A stretch of 64,000 nucleotides of DNA from Prevotellaceae bacterium (GTDB lineage: Bacteria; Bacteroidota; Bacteroidia; Bacteroidales; Paludibacteraceae). Below the pieces are notes generated by a model. The model did no database searches. It was given only the letters and a program-made list of their open reading frames with translations, and was not told where the DNA came from. Position 1 is the first letter of the stretch. Every line of letters begins with the position of its first letter. The stretch spans positions 62,001-126,000 of the forward strand of contig JAISVA010000005.1 of assembly GCA_031271815.1 (NCBI GenBank). Direction: 5' to 3'. Below, piece after piece: positions 1 to 8,875 of the stretch. Made by a program: the position numbers and the translations under genes.

Positions 1-194
1 TTGAAACGAAGTTTGACCCGAACAAACTTCACCATCGGGTAAAAGAGATAAGCCAACAGCCAGGCTATGAAAAACGGGAGTAAAACCTGTTTGAAATAAT
101 GAAGTGCGTAAACAATCGCCAGCGTTATTACTGTCCCGATTATTAACCGTATAACTCTGTCAAACGTGAATGGCTTGTGGAAAGATGCGTTCAT
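1..194 (-). CDS. AI-2E family transporter (PerM-like), N-terminal part
   Basis: Partial gene: only about 64 N-terminal codons lie in the window, starting at the ATG complement at 192-194 and running off the left edge. The visible protein has a short polar N-terminus (MNASFHKPF), a hydrophobic segment at about residues 18-33, the string FKQVLLPFFIAWLLAYLFYP, and then a basic KFVRVKLRF loop. The 'LLPFFIAWLLAYLFYP' pattern is characteristic of the first transmembrane pair of the AI-2E exporter/PerM (DUF20) family of multi-pass inner-membrane proteins. The substrate cannot be told from this fragment. The next gene upstream on the same strand ends about 95 bp away. Confidence 0.72.
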   Translation of the reverse strand, partial: MNASFHKPFTFDRVIRLIIGTVITLAIVYALHYFKQVLLPFFIAWLLAYLFYPMVKFVRVKLRF

Positions 195-290
195 AGTATC
201 AGAAAATTATTATATAAACAAGTAAACGGTAAACGAGTAAACGAAAAGGCGCTAACCGTTCGTTTACCCGTTTACTTCTAAAATTATTAA

Positions 291-1133
291 TTAGAGTTCA
301 ATAATCAACGTATTGGTGTTAGACCAGAAAGATTTATAATCTTTGATTTTAAGTATTGTTGTTTTATTCGCTTGCTTTTCCAATGTATAGGAAGAAGCTG
401 GGTGTGAAGAGTATAATTCCGGACTTTTGGAATCTATTTTCAGTTCCGTAAATTCGCGGATGTCGATTTTTTTGAAATTGTTTTTGTTAATTTTAGCTGT
501 TTTCAATGCGCCTTCTTTCAAGCCTTTTGCTTTCAAATCGCTCTTTTTACCGACGATGTACCAGCCTGTGTTCAACTCTTCGTCTTGCGCCTGAAGGGCT
601 GCAATTTGCTTTTGGCTTAATGATGACAATGAGTCTCTCATTTGGTTCAAATTCAAAACGGCGCTGTCGAGCTGTTGTATTTGGATGTTTTTCGCCTCCA
701 ATTCAGTTCTCAATTCGGCTACTTCTTTTGTTCTGGTTTCCAAGTCTTTACGAAGACCTGCTACCAATCCTCTATAACGAGACGCCTCTCCCTGTGCGGT
801 TGAAAGGCTTTGTTCCAATTCGTCAATTTTCGCTTTGTTTGCCTGAAGCCGGCTGGTAATGGTTTGGAAATCTTCTTGAATGCGTGCCTTGCTTCCGCTG
901 TTGACAGCTTCAGTACCTTGAGCATCGCTTAAAATGCCCAGCTCCACTTCTTTAATTGTTCTGAAGTTTGATTGTACTTCCGAAATGATTTCAATGAAAG
1001 CATCTCTCTCTTTCTCTATTCCGGCGATTTTGATTGAATCGGAAGCGACCCTGTTTTCAAGCGCTTCGATTTTCTTTTGATTACATGAAATTGCGGCCAG
1101 AGCCACTAACATTCCTAAAATTACCTTTTTCAT
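291..1133 (-). CDS. Coiled-coil lipoprotein
   Basis: 280-aa exported protein. The N-terminus MKKVILGMLVALAAISCN carries a lipobox ending in Cys17, so it should be lipid-anchored in the envelope. Residues about 20-180 are almost entirely heptad-like, rich in Glu, Lys, Leu and Gln, and should form long coiled coils. A compact C-terminal part (about 185-280) begins with TGWYIVGKKSDL and looks like a small beta-rich domain. Similar Bacteroidales proteins are usually hypothetical, and some have been named as collagen-binding adhesins; I cannot support adhesion from the sequence. It stands alone downstream of rsmI on the same strand, 28 bp away. Confidence 0.7.
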   Translation of the reverse strand: MKKVILGMLVALAAISCNQKKIEALENRVASDSIKIAGIEKERDAFIEIISEVQSNFRTIKEVELGILSDAQGTEAVNSGSKARIQEDFQTITSRLQANKAKIDELEQSLSTAQGEASRYRGLVAGLRKDLETRTKEVAELRTELEAKNIQIQQLDSAVLNLNQMRDSLSSLSQKQIAALQAQDEELNTGWYIVGKKSDLKAKGLKEGALKTAKINKNNFKKIDIREFTELKIDSKSPELYSSHPASSYTLEKQANKTTILKIKDYKSFWSNTNTLIIEL

Positions 1134-1161
1134 TTTGTGTGTTTTTTAGTTTATTAATAAT

Positions 1162-1833
1162 TTAATTTTTTCCTTCTAAAATAATAACTATTTCGCCTTT
1201 GGGTTCGTGCTGTTCAAAATAACTTCGAACTTCGCTCAATGTCCCTCTGACGGTCTGCTCGTGTAGCTTGGAGATCTCGCGCGAAACAGAAACCCTCCGG
1301 TCCGTTCCCACCGCTTCTTCCAACTGTTTCAGCGTTTTAACCAGTCTGAAAGGCGATTCATACAGGATGACCGTGCGTTCTTCTTCTGCCAGTTCTCTCA
1401 ACTTCGTCTGCCGTCCTTTTTTAATTGGCAAAAAGCCCTCGAAACAGAAACGGTCATTGGGTAATCCCGAATTGACCAACGCCGGTACAAAAGCTGTTGC
1501 GCCCGGCAGGCACTCTACTGCTATGCCGTTCTCTACGCAGGCTCTCACGATTAGGAAACCAGGGTCGGATATGCTTGGCGTTCCCGCGTCGGAAACCAGG
1601 GCGATGATCTCTCCCGCCTTAATTCGAGCGACGATGGCGTCCACCGTTTTGTGTTCATTAAACTTGTGGTGCGATTGCATTCGGTTTTCAATCTGAAAAT
1701 GTTTCAGTAAAAAACCGGTTGTTCGGGTATCTTCCGCCAAAATCATGTCTGCCTCCTTCAGTATCCGGATGGCGCGGAAAGTCATATCTTCCAGATTTCC
1801 CACCGGTGTAGGCACTAAATATAATTTACCCAT
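1162..1833 (-). CDS. rsmI: 16S rRNA (cytidine(1402)-2'-O)-methyltransferase
   Basis: SAM-dependent methyltransferase of the tetrapyrrole-methylase fold that 2'-O-methylates C1402 in the ribosomal decoding centre. The 223-aa protein starts MGKLYLVPTPVGNLEDMT, the family's diagnostic N-terminus. It continues with AEDTRTTGFLLKHF and SDAGTPSISDPGF, which line the SAM site. A longer reading starting at 1905 would add 24 residues and overlap the upstream gene by 64 bp; the ATG at 1833 gives the canonical N-terminus and lies 8 bp after the stop of that gene, so it is preferred. Probably co-transcribed with the 254-aa acidic protein. Confidence 0.95.
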   Translation of the reverse strand: MGKLYLVPTPVGNLEDMTFRAIRILKEADMILAEDTRTTGFLLKHFQIENRMQSHHKFNEHKTVDAIVARIKAGEIIALVSDAGTPSISDPGFLIVRACVENGIAVECLPGATAFVPALVNSGLPNDRFCFEGFLPIKKGRQTKLRELAEEERTVILYESPFRLVKTLKQLEEAVGTDRRVSVSREISKLHEQTVRGTLSEVRSYFEQHEPKGEIVIILEGKN

Positions 1834-1841
1834 ACGCAAGC

Positions 1842-2606
1842 TTAAGAAAAGCGACTTTCTAACAATGAATAAAAATCTGTTACCGTCTGAGAATCCATAT
1901 TCCATATAAATTCTTTTTGAACGTAGTCGGTAGCTTCTTCTAACGAACTCATTGCGTCCAACCGGTCAATCACGCTATTCATCAATTCGGCATTCCCTCC
2001 GAACAATTCTTTTTGGTATCGATACCTGTCGTTCAAGTTAATCGCTTTCCGCAGGTTTTGTATAAAACGGCTTTCGACCCGCTTAAGCGATGTCGCCGTA
2101 GCGGAATGAACGCGGGATTTAAATTTTTCGTTTGTAGTGGTTCGCTCTTGAACCTGTACTTTCACTTCTGCAAAAAACGTACCTTTTTTTTCTTCCGGTT
2201 GAATCAGCTCTAAAATTTCAGATTTCGGATTTCCGGGTTCGGGAACTTCCGAATCTTCTTGCGGTTTCTCTTCCGGCTCCATTTCCTGATAAAAAATAAT
2301 TTCCTGCTCTTCTTCAATTAATTCGACTGCTTCCTCCTGCTCAGTTTCCGGTTCCTCCCGAACTTTTGTTTCTTCAGGCAAAATCGCCGTCGTTTCCGGA
2401 AGATTTTCTACGGGTGGTTGAATCTCCGGTTGCGGATTTTCTTTTACTTTCAACCGTGAAAAACGATCCTGTATGTTTTGCGTCTTACTTATCGCAAGTT
2501 CCTGCATCACATCCGGAATTTTTTCCAGCTCGTACATTCCCTTTACAATAAGCTCCAACTCCTTTATATCGTTTAATATAAACCCGATCAATTCTCTTTT
2601 ATCCAT
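1842..2606 (-). CDS. Conserved Bacteroidales protein with acidic linker
   Basis: 254 aa, function unknown. A helical N-terminus (residues 1-55) is followed by a very acidic, Pro/Glu-rich, probably disordered linker (about 56-140) and then a helical C-terminal domain (about 160-254). The C-terminal domain contains the motif LNDRYRYQKELFGGN, which recurs at the C-termini of Bacteroidales hypotheticals of this type. There is no signal peptide or membrane segment, so it is probably cytoplasmic. It sits immediately upstream of rsmI with an 8-bp gap. The layout suggests a scaffold with a flexible arm, but no function can be assigned. Confidence 0.75.
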   Translation of the reverse strand: MDKRELIGFILNDIKELELIVKGMYELEKIPDVMQELAISKTQNIQDRFSRLKVKENPQPEIQPPVENLPETTAILPEETKVREEPETEQEEAVELIEEEQEIIFYQEMEPEEKPQEDSEVPEPGNPKSEILELIQPEEKKGTFFAEVKVQVQERTTTNEKFKSRVHSATATSLKRVESRFIQNLRKAINLNDRYRYQKELFGGNAELMNSVIDRLDAMSSLEEATDYVQKEFIWNMDSQTVTDFYSLLESRFS

Positions 2607-2790
2607 TGAACAATGTATTGAGACACAAATTTAGTTGTAATTTTAATAATTCCTAACAATTGTGCGGATAAAATCGACAAATTATTTACATTTTTGATTG
2701 ACTTGATAATTTTTCCTGTTTATATGTCAATACAGTATTGTTGAACAACAGGATTCGGGATTTTCCGTTTTTTTGAAAAATATTTTTACA

Positions 2791-4599
2791 TCAGTAATAC
2801 ATTTCGTCGATCAATCCTGCATAGTTTTGATTAATCACTTTCCGTCTTAATTTCAATGTCAGTGTCAATTCATTATTTTCGGCAGTAAACGGTTGGGAGA
2901 GAAGGACGAATTTTTTTACTTGCTCAAAAGAGGCTAAGTCTGCTTGAATCCGCTTGATCCGCCCTTCGTAAAACTCAATAATTTTTTTGTTTTTAAGCAA
3001 ATCTTCCATGCTGCCGTATTTTATTTTTGCTTGTTGCGCATACGCTTTCAATGCGTCAAATGCAGGAACAATCAGCGCCGACACATATTTACGGTCGTCG
3101 CCGATTATGGCAACCTGTTCGATGTATTTATCGACAATTAGCTTATTCTCAATTTGTTGCGGTGCAATGTATTTTCCGTTGGAAGTTTTAAACAGATCTT
3201 TAATACGCTCAGTGATAACTAAGCGTCCTTCTTTGGTAATGCGTCCGGCATCCCCTGTTTTGAACCAGCCGTCTTCAAAACTTCCGGCAGTTATTTCCGG
3301 TTTGTTATAATAACCTTTGGTAATGGTTTTCCCTTTTATGAGAATTTCGTTGTTTTCGCCAATTTTTACCTCTACCTCGGGCATTATGTCGCCCACGGTC
3401 GAAATGTCATAATCTTTATTGTAAACGTTGTAGCACGAAACGGTTGCGGTCGATTCCGTCAGCCCGTAGCCTACGCAAAGGTTAATTCCGACACTGTGCA
3501 GGAAGATATTCACTTCATCCGACAATTGTGACCCGGCACAGGGGAAAAGCTTTCCGTTTTCAATTCCAATTGCTTTTTTCAATAGCTGAAACAGCGTTTT
3601 GTCGTAAAACAGGTATTGCAGATTGAGCAGCGGAGGCACGTTTTTGCCCGTTCTTTTGTAATCTAAATTCCTGCGCCGTCCTATTTCAATGGCTCGCCTC
3701 GCCAATTTTCGCGCAAACGGTGAGAATGAGTCTATCTTTTCATTTACTCCCGCATATACTTTTTCCCAGAAGCGAGGCACGGCGCACATTGTTGTCGGAC
3801 GAATCTCTTTAATCGTAGTCTGAATTTCTTGCGGCGCGTGATTAACCACCACTAAAATCCCCTTGTAGAAACAAAAATAAGTCCACGCCCGTTCAAACAC
3901 GTGACTCAACGGCAAAAAGCAAAGGGAAACATCCCTGTCCGTAACATTGGAGATTCGCTGGTAATGTATTTTTATCGCCTGCTGGTAGTTCGAGTGATGC
4001 AGCATTACGCCTTTCGCCTCGCCGGTAGTGCCTGAGGTATAAAGCAGATTTGCGAGGTCATTGGCAGAAAGGCGACTCATCCGCTCATCTAAAACGGTCT
4101 CCGCATTGCCGGATTCTTTTCCGTACAGCAGGAAATTTTCGTAGGTAATGGCAGCATCAACGCCTCGCAAATCAATTTTTTTGTCTATTGCTACGATTTT
4201 TTTCAGGTGTTTGGATGTGTGCAATACTTCTACCGCTTTGTCGTATTGATATTGTTCGCCGACAAAAATAAGTCCGATCCCGGCATCATTCACAATGTAT
4301 TCTACTTGTGATGCGGAAGATGTGGCATACATCGGCACCGAAACTAAGCGGGTTGCATGGCAGGCGAAATCAATTTCGATAATTTCAGCCATATTTTGAG
4401 CAAAGATAGCTACTTTGCTTTCTTCCGGGATGCCGATTTCAATCAATGATTTTGCTGCAATCTTAACCCTTTCGGAAAATTTATTCCAACTCAGTTCTTT
4501 CCATTGCTTCGACACCTGGTCCTGGTATTTGATTGCCGAACGCTCGCCGTATTTCTTAGCTTGCTCGAAAATTAATTTTCCTAAATGAACGTATTCCAT
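2791..4599 (-). CDS. Long-chain acyl-CoA synthetase (AMP-forming)
   Basis: 602-aa adenylate-forming enzyme that activates fatty acids to acyl-CoA using ATP, at the inner face of the membrane. The P-loop-like A3 motif LLYTSGTTGEAKGVML lies at about residues 186-201. The A5 region reads GYGLTESTATVSC, and the A7 region includes DGWFKTGDAG. The length and the KTSNGKYIAPQQIE string near the C-terminal catalytic Lys region match the bacterial FadD15/LACS-type branch rather than acetyl-CoA synthetases. It is monocistronic: 184 bp separate it from the next gene downstream and 124 bp from rnc. The start at 4599 gives the usual MEYVHLGKLIFEQA N-terminus. Confidence 0.9.
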   Translation of the reverse strand: MEYVHLGKLIFEQAKKYGERSAIKYQDQVSKQWKELSWNKFSERVKIAAKSLIEIGIPEESKVAIFAQNMAEIIEIDFACHATRLVSVPMYATSSASQVEYIVNDAGIGLIFVGEQYQYDKAVEVLHTSKHLKKIVAIDKKIDLRGVDAAITYENFLLYGKESGNAETVLDERMSRLSANDLANLLYTSGTTGEAKGVMLHHSNYQQAIKIHYQRISNVTDRDVSLCFLPLSHVFERAWTYFCFYKGILVVVNHAPQEIQTTIKEIRPTTMCAVPRFWEKVYAGVNEKIDSFSPFARKLARRAIEIGRRRNLDYKRTGKNVPPLLNLQYLFYDKTLFQLLKKAIGIENGKLFPCAGSQLSDEVNIFLHSVGINLCVGYGLTESTATVSCYNVYNKDYDISTVGDIMPEVEVKIGENNEILIKGKTITKGYYNKPEITAGSFEDGWFKTGDAGRITKEGRLVITERIKDLFKTSNGKYIAPQQIENKLIVDKYIEQVAIIGDDRKYVSALIVPAFDALKAYAQQAKIKYGSMEDLLKNKKIIEFYEGRIKRIQADLASFEQVKKFVLLSQPFTAENNELTLTLKLRRKVINQNYAGLIDEMYY

Positions 4600-4723
4600 A
4601 AGGTAATTTTTAATTGATGATTTTCAAATTATTCAAACTTTACGTCTCTACGATCTTTTGCTTTGCATCGAAATGTTACACCGGCGCTTTTCAAATTAAT
4701 ACGAATATCGTGCGCGTTTAACA

Positions 4724-5587
4724 TCATAGGCGTTCCAATTCCTGATTCGCATCATTTAATTCGTCATTTAGCTCTTGTCCCGTTTCCTCCAAATCCTTGT
4801 TTTCTTCTGCTTTTTTCAAGAAAGCGTCACGGTCGGCTTTTACTTTTTTCAATGCTATTTTAGCGGCATTTTGCTGCGATTCCTTTTTGGAAAAACCGAT
4901 CCCGTATCCGGCTGAAATTCCGTTGACGATGATTTGTGTTTGAAAAACAGGATTGTTTTCACTGTCGGTTGTTTCTTCTATCAAATCGAAAACAATGTTT
5001 ACTTTGTGGCGCTGGCTCCATTCAAGTAATCTCGACTTAAAATTAACTTCTTTTTGTGCCAGTTTGTTCACATTCAGGTATTTTTTAAAAACTGTATGCT
5101 CTACAAAATCTTTGCATTTGGCATACCCGAAATCAAGGTATATGGCACCCATCAAGGCTTCAAATGCGTTTCCGTAAATATTTACGTTGTGCGAATGGTT
5201 TTTATTGGAAACTACTATAAGCCGGTCCAGACCCAAGTCGAGGGCAATCCTGTTTAACGTCTCCCTCTGCACGATTTTCGACCGGGTGTTAGTCAGGAAT
5301 CCTTCACTTTTTCCGGCGAATTTATGGTAAAGAATATCGGCAACCACCGCATCTAAAATCGCATCCCCCAGAAATTCAAGTCGTTCGTTATTCATCAAAC
5401 GACCTCTTTTATCTTTCACTAAAGAGGACTTGTGCAGCAAAGCCAATTCGTAATATTCAAAATTTTCAGGTTTGAAACCTAATGCGGCTGATAGCAATAA
5501 ATAAGGCTCTTTTCGACGAATCGTCAAGAGCCTTAATTTTTTAAAAAGCGTTTTTATCACAATCTTACTTTGCGAATTTCTTAACAA
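4724..5587 (-). CDS. rnc: Ribonuclease III
   Basis: 287-aa double-strand-specific endoribonuclease for rRNA and mRNA maturation. The signature NERLEFLGD sits at residues 67-75, and a second acidic catalytic patch follows at NAFEALMGAIYLD (about 148-160). A dsRNA-binding domain (about 185-250) contains GISAGYGIGFSKKESQQNAAKIAL. The C-terminus has an extra acidic tail of about 35 residues (EENKDLEETGQELNDELNDAN). The start MLRN overlaps the 3' end of fabF by 23 bp; MLRN/MLKN starts are typical of Bacteroidales RNase III, which supports the overlap as translational coupling. It is the third gene of acpP-fabF-rnc. Confidence 0.95.
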   Translation of the reverse strand: MLRNSQSKIVIKTLFKKLRLLTIRRKEPYLLLSAALGFKPENFEYYELALLHKSSLVKDKRGRLMNNERLEFLGDAILDAVVADILYHKFAGKSEGFLTNTRSKIVQRETLNRIALDLGLDRLIVVSNKNHSHNVNIYGNAFEALMGAIYLDFGYAKCKDFVEHTVFKKYLNVNKLAQKEVNFKSRLLEWSQRHKVNIVFDLIEETTDSENNPVFQTQIIVNGISAGYGIGFSKKESQQNAAKIALKKVKADRDAFLKKAEENKDLEETGQELNDELNDANQELERL

Positions 5588-6827
5588 TCACAGAAGCATT
5601 GTGTCCTCCAAAACCAAATGTATTGGAAAGGGCAGCCCTGACGGTTCTTTTCTGCGCCTTGTTGAAAGTAAAATTTAATTTCTCATCCAATTCCGGATCT
5701 TCATCACCTTCGGCGTGGTTGATTGTCGGAGGTACGATGTCGTTCTTAACTGCAAGTACGCTTGCAATAGCCTCTATCGCTCCGGCTCCGCCCAACAGGT
5801 GTCCGGTCATTGATTTTGTCGAACTGATATTCAATTTATAAGCATTTTCTCCGAAAACCTTCAGGATTGCCTTCGCCTCCGACGGGTCACCTACCGGAGT
5901 AGAAGTCCCGTGAACATTGATATAATCAATTTCCTCCGGTTTCATACCTGCATCTTTCAATGCGCTTTGCATTACGAGCGTTGCTCCCAAGCCTTCGGGA
6001 TGAGTGGCGGTGATGTGGTAGGCATCGGCTGATGCTCCCGAACCGACTATCTCTGCATATATTTTAGCGCCACGTTTCAACGCATGTTCAAGGTCTTCAA
6101 GGATCAAACATCCTGCGCCTTCTCCGATTACAAATCCGTCGCGGGATTTGCTGAATGGGCGAGATGCACCTTTCGGATCATCATTCCGGGTAGATAAAGC
6201 GTGCATCGAATTGAAACCGCCGACTCCGGAAGGAGTAATGGCAGCTTCCGAACCGCCCGCAACAATCACGTCTGCTTTTCCTAAACGGATCAGGTCAAAC
6301 GCAACGCCAAGAGCATGAGTCGATGAGGCGCAAGCGGATACGGTTCCGAAATTCGGACCACGGAATCCATACAGCATCGAAATATGCCCGGCAGCAATGT
6401 CGCTGATCATTTTCGGGATAAAAAACGGATTGAATCTCGGAACTCTATCTGCAGATGCGTAAAAACTTCCTACTTCCTGTTCAAATGTAGCAATACCTCC
6501 AATTCCGGCAGAGAAAATAACACCTACTCTGTTTGTGTCGATTTTTTCCAGGTCGAAACCGGCATCTTCTACACTCTCTTTTGCTACGGCAATAGCAAAT
6601 TGTGCGTAACGGTCGTATTTGCGAACTTCTTTTTTCTCAAAATACTGTTCGGGATTGAATCCTTTTACCTCGCACGCGAATTGCGTTTTGAATTTCGCCG
6701 CATCAAAATGAGTAATAGGTCCGGCGCCACTTACTCCATTAATTAACCCGTTCCAGTATTCCGAAACGTTGTTACCCAATGGCGTAACTGCCCCCAAACC
6801 TGTTACTACTACTCTTTTTAACTCCAT
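5565..6827 (-). CDS. fabF: 3-oxoacyl-[ACP] synthase II
   Basis: 420-aa condensing enzyme that elongates acyl-ACP with malonyl-ACP in type II fatty-acid synthesis. The Cys-His-His triad is visible: the Cys in TVSACASSTHALG, the His in NVHGTSTPVGD, and the His in KSMTGHLLGGAGA. The C-terminus has the family's NTFGFGGHNAS. The ATG at 6827 (MELKRVVVTGLGAVTPLG) is chosen over an upstream ATG at 6869 because it gives the family N-terminus and leaves 22 bp after acpP. The 3' end overlaps rnc by 23 bp. Confidence 0.97.
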   Translation of the reverse strand: MELKRVVVTGLGAVTPLGNNVSEYWNGLINGVSGAGPITHFDAAKFKTQFACEVKGFNPEQYFEKKEVRKYDRYAQFAIAVAKESVEDAGFDLEKIDTNRVGVIFSAGIGGIATFEQEVGSFYASADRVPRFNPFFIPKMISDIAAGHISMLYGFRGPNFGTVSACASSTHALGVAFDLIRLGKADVIVAGGSEAAITPSGVGGFNSMHALSTRNDDPKGASRPFSKSRDGFVIGEGAGCLILEDLEHALKRGAKIYAEIVGSGASADAYHITATHPEGLGATLVMQSALKDAGMKPEEIDYINVHGTSTPVGDPSEAKAILKVFGENAYKLNISSTKSMTGHLLGGAGAIEAIASVLAVKNDIVPPTINHAEGDEDPELDEKLNFTFNKAQKRTVRAALSNTFGFGGHNASVIVKKFAK

Positions 6828-6849
6828 ACTTTTAAAAAAAGTAAAAAAA

Positions 6850-7086
6850 TTATTTAGCCAAAGACTCAATATGAGCGATAGCTTCTCCTACTGTAGAGAT
6901 CTTTTCTGCTTGATCATCAGGAATTGTAATTCCGAATTCTTTTTCAAATTCCATAATCAATTCAACAGTGTCAAGAGAGTCTGCGCCTAAATCGTTAGTG
7001 AAACTTGCTTGCGGAGTTACTTCCGACTCTTCTACACCTAATTTGTCAACGATAATAGCTTTTACTCTTGATGCAACTTCTGACAT
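6850..7086 (-). CDS. acpP: Acyl carrier protein
   Basis: 78-aa acidic four-helix protein that carries growing acyl chains on a 4'-phosphopantetheine arm. The attachment site is Ser37 within [14 protein letters not shown]. It is first in the acpP-fabF-rnc operon, 22 bp before fabF, an arrangement common across bacteria. Transcription probably starts from a promoter with its -7 box at 7133-7140. Confidence 0.97.
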   Translation of the reverse strand: MSEVASRVKAIIVDKLGVEESEVTPQASFTNDLGADSLDTVELIMEFEKEFGITIPDDQAEKISTVGEAIAHIESLAK

Positions 7087-7132
7087 AACACTTAATTTTT
7101 TTAGTTAATAATAAAATACTAATTTTGCAGTG

Positions 7133-7166
7133 CAAAGGAATGAATTTTTATCGAAATAAAACAATT
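7133..7166 (-). promoter_or_regulatory. Candidate promoter of acpP-fabF-rnc
   Basis: On the minus strand the sequence reads TTCCTTTG (7133-7140), close to the Bacteroidota -7 consensus TAnnTTTG. A TTG lies about 21 nt further upstream inside AATTGTTTT. It lies about 50 bp before the acpP start codon, in the divergent region shared with purN. Confidence 0.45.
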
Positions 7167-7279
7167 ATTTGTCAATAATTTTTGTAAACCTGCACATTTT
7201 TAAGAAAAATGAGCAACGGAAATGTGAACAGGAAATATTCAACTTTTTAATTATCAGCAATTTATTAAAATTTATCAAT

Positions 7280-7846
7280 ATGCCAAATAGAATTGCCATC
7301 TTCGCTTCCGGTTCGGGAAGTAATGCCGAAAACATTATAAATTATTTTTCCGGTCGCCCTGACGCCGTTTTTCCGTTCATTTTATGCAACAAAAAAGAGG
7401 CATTTGTACACGAACGCGCTAAAAAATTACAAATTCCATCCATCACTTTTGATAAGAATCAGCTTGAAAACGGAGAAATTCTTGCACTTTTGCAAAAAGA
7501 AGAGATTGATTTCATTGTCCTGGCGGGATTTTTATTGAAAATCCCTGAAAGTATGATTGCCGCTTATCCGAACAAAATCGTCAATATTCACCCCGCTCTT
7601 CTTCCTGACTATGGCGGGAAGGGAATGTATGGGATGAAAGTACACGAGGCTGTGGTTGCAAATAATGAAAGAGAGAGCGGAATTACCATTCATTATGTAA
7701 ATGAAAGGTATGATGAAGGAGGCATTATATCGCAATATAAGTGTGAGGTATTACCGGGCGATTCGCCCGAAAATGTGGCACAAAAAGTTCATGCACTGGA
7801 GTATGAGTATTTCCCGAAAGTGATTGAAGAGTTGCTTAATAAGTGA
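7280..7846 (+). CDS. purN: Phosphoribosylglycinamide formyltransferase
   Basis: 188-aa enzyme that transfers the formyl group of 10-formyl-THF to GAR in purine synthesis. The N-terminus MPNRIAIFASGSGSNAENI is the substrate-phosphate loop. The catalytic Asn-His pair is seen in VNIHPALLPDYGGKGMYG, and the active-site Asp in HYVNERYDEGGII. The ATG at 7280 is chosen because the 37 upstream in-frame residues are not family-like. It is divergent from acpP and stands alone. Confidence 0.95.
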   Translation: MPNRIAIFASGSGSNAENIINYFSGRPDAVFPFILCNKKEAFVHERAKKLQIPSITFDKNQLENGEILALLQKEEIDFIVLAGFLLKIPESMIAAYPNKIVNIHPALLPDYGGKGMYGMKVHEAVVANNERESGITIHYVNERYDEGGIISQYKCEVLPGDSPENVAQKVHALEYEYFPKVIEELLNK

Positions 7847-7914
7847 TATGCTGCAAATCTGATCATCTCAAAAGTTTACGAATTGCATGGATTAATATTT
7901 AAATTGTAAATAAT

Positions 7915-7960
7915 TCGACTGTTAATTTCGTATTAATTCGTGTAATTCGTGGATATTGGA
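7915..7960. repeat. Dispersed TTAATTCGTGTAATTCGTGGA repeat
   Basis: The string TTAATTCGTGTAATTCGTGG at about 7934-7953 recurs in near-identical form at about 23799-23822 in another intergenic spacer. It is a dispersed non-coding repeat lying between purN and the TetR gene. Confidence 0.55.
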
Positions 7961-7982
7961 GATTCCTATATATATAACTATT

Positions 7983-8702
7983 TCATTCGATATTCAACTT
8001 GTTCAGTTCTTCCATTGATAATCCTGTTATTTCCTCTATTGCATCTTTATCCATACCTTTTTTCAGCAATTTTTTAGCAATGTCTGCGATTTTACTGTCT
8101 GTTGTTGTGGTATTTCCCGGAAAAATTCTATCCACAATACTCTCGACCGTTTCAATAAGAATCTTTTTGCCTTGTTCGGTATTGTAATTTATGTTACAGA
8201 ATGTTGATATTTTACGGTGTAAAACCAGGAAATAAATGCCCGAAATTATCAGAGATCCAACACCTTTAAAATTCTCTAACTCATTGCTGAAACTTTGCGT
8301 TAAATCCGTATAGTCTATCTCTTTGAACTGTGCCATACGACGGGTAATCTTGTGTGTATCGTTAAGTTCCCAGAGGAGAATGCGCTGCATTATTTCATTG
8401 TCATATAACTCATTAATCAGTTCTGTGAAAAGCTTTTTGCAGTTTTCTTTGGTTGTCTCTCTTGTGTTAAGCTTGAAAATATCATTCAACCAATAGTCAT
8501 ATTTTCTTATATATTTTTCAAATAACTCATCCAGATTCTCAAATCGGTTGTAAAGAATGGGAGGTTCAACTTTTGCTTCCTGAGCCAACCGGGTAAATGT
8601 AATATCATTGAAGCCATATTTTACAATTAATCTCTCAAGCGCATTTCCGATTGCTTCATCTAATTCTTTTTTCTTTCGTCTTTGCTTCCTTTTTATTTCC
8701 AT
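7983..8702 (-). CDS. TetR/AcrR family transcriptional regulator
   Basis: 239-aa one-component regulator. The N-terminal helix-turn-helix (about residues 12-60) reads ALERLIVKYGFNDITFTRLAQEAKV, followed by the typical third-helix string PPILYNRFENLDELFEKYI. Residues 65-200 form the divergent all-helical ligand domain, and the C-terminal 35 residues add KIADIAKKLLKKGMDKDAI, resembling the short repeats seen at the ends of some Bacteroidota proteins. No target is identifiable. It is followed upstream by a second TetR gene in the same orientation, 173 bp away. Confidence 0.85.
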   Translation of the reverse strand: MEIKRKQRRKKKELDEAIGNALERLIVKYGFNDITFTRLAQEAKVEPPILYNRFENLDELFEKYIRKYDYWLNDIFKLNTRETTKENCKKLFTELINELYDNEIMQRILLWELNDTHKITRRMAQFKEIDYTDLTQSFSNELENFKGVGSLIISGIYFLVLHRKISTFCNINYNTEQGKKILIETVESIVDRIFPGNTTTTDSKIADIAKKLLKKGMDKDAIEEITGLSMEELNKLNIE

Positions 8703-8875
8703 AAAAAATATTCATTACACGTTACAAAATATGGCATTAATTCTTTTTTACAGGACTAACTACATTTTTAAATACCGTATCAAAGGTAAGACAAATTTCT
8801 TACAAACAGAGTTTCTTTAACAAATTATTACAAAAAGTAAAAAACAGAAATGGGAAAACAGGGTCATTTTAACAA

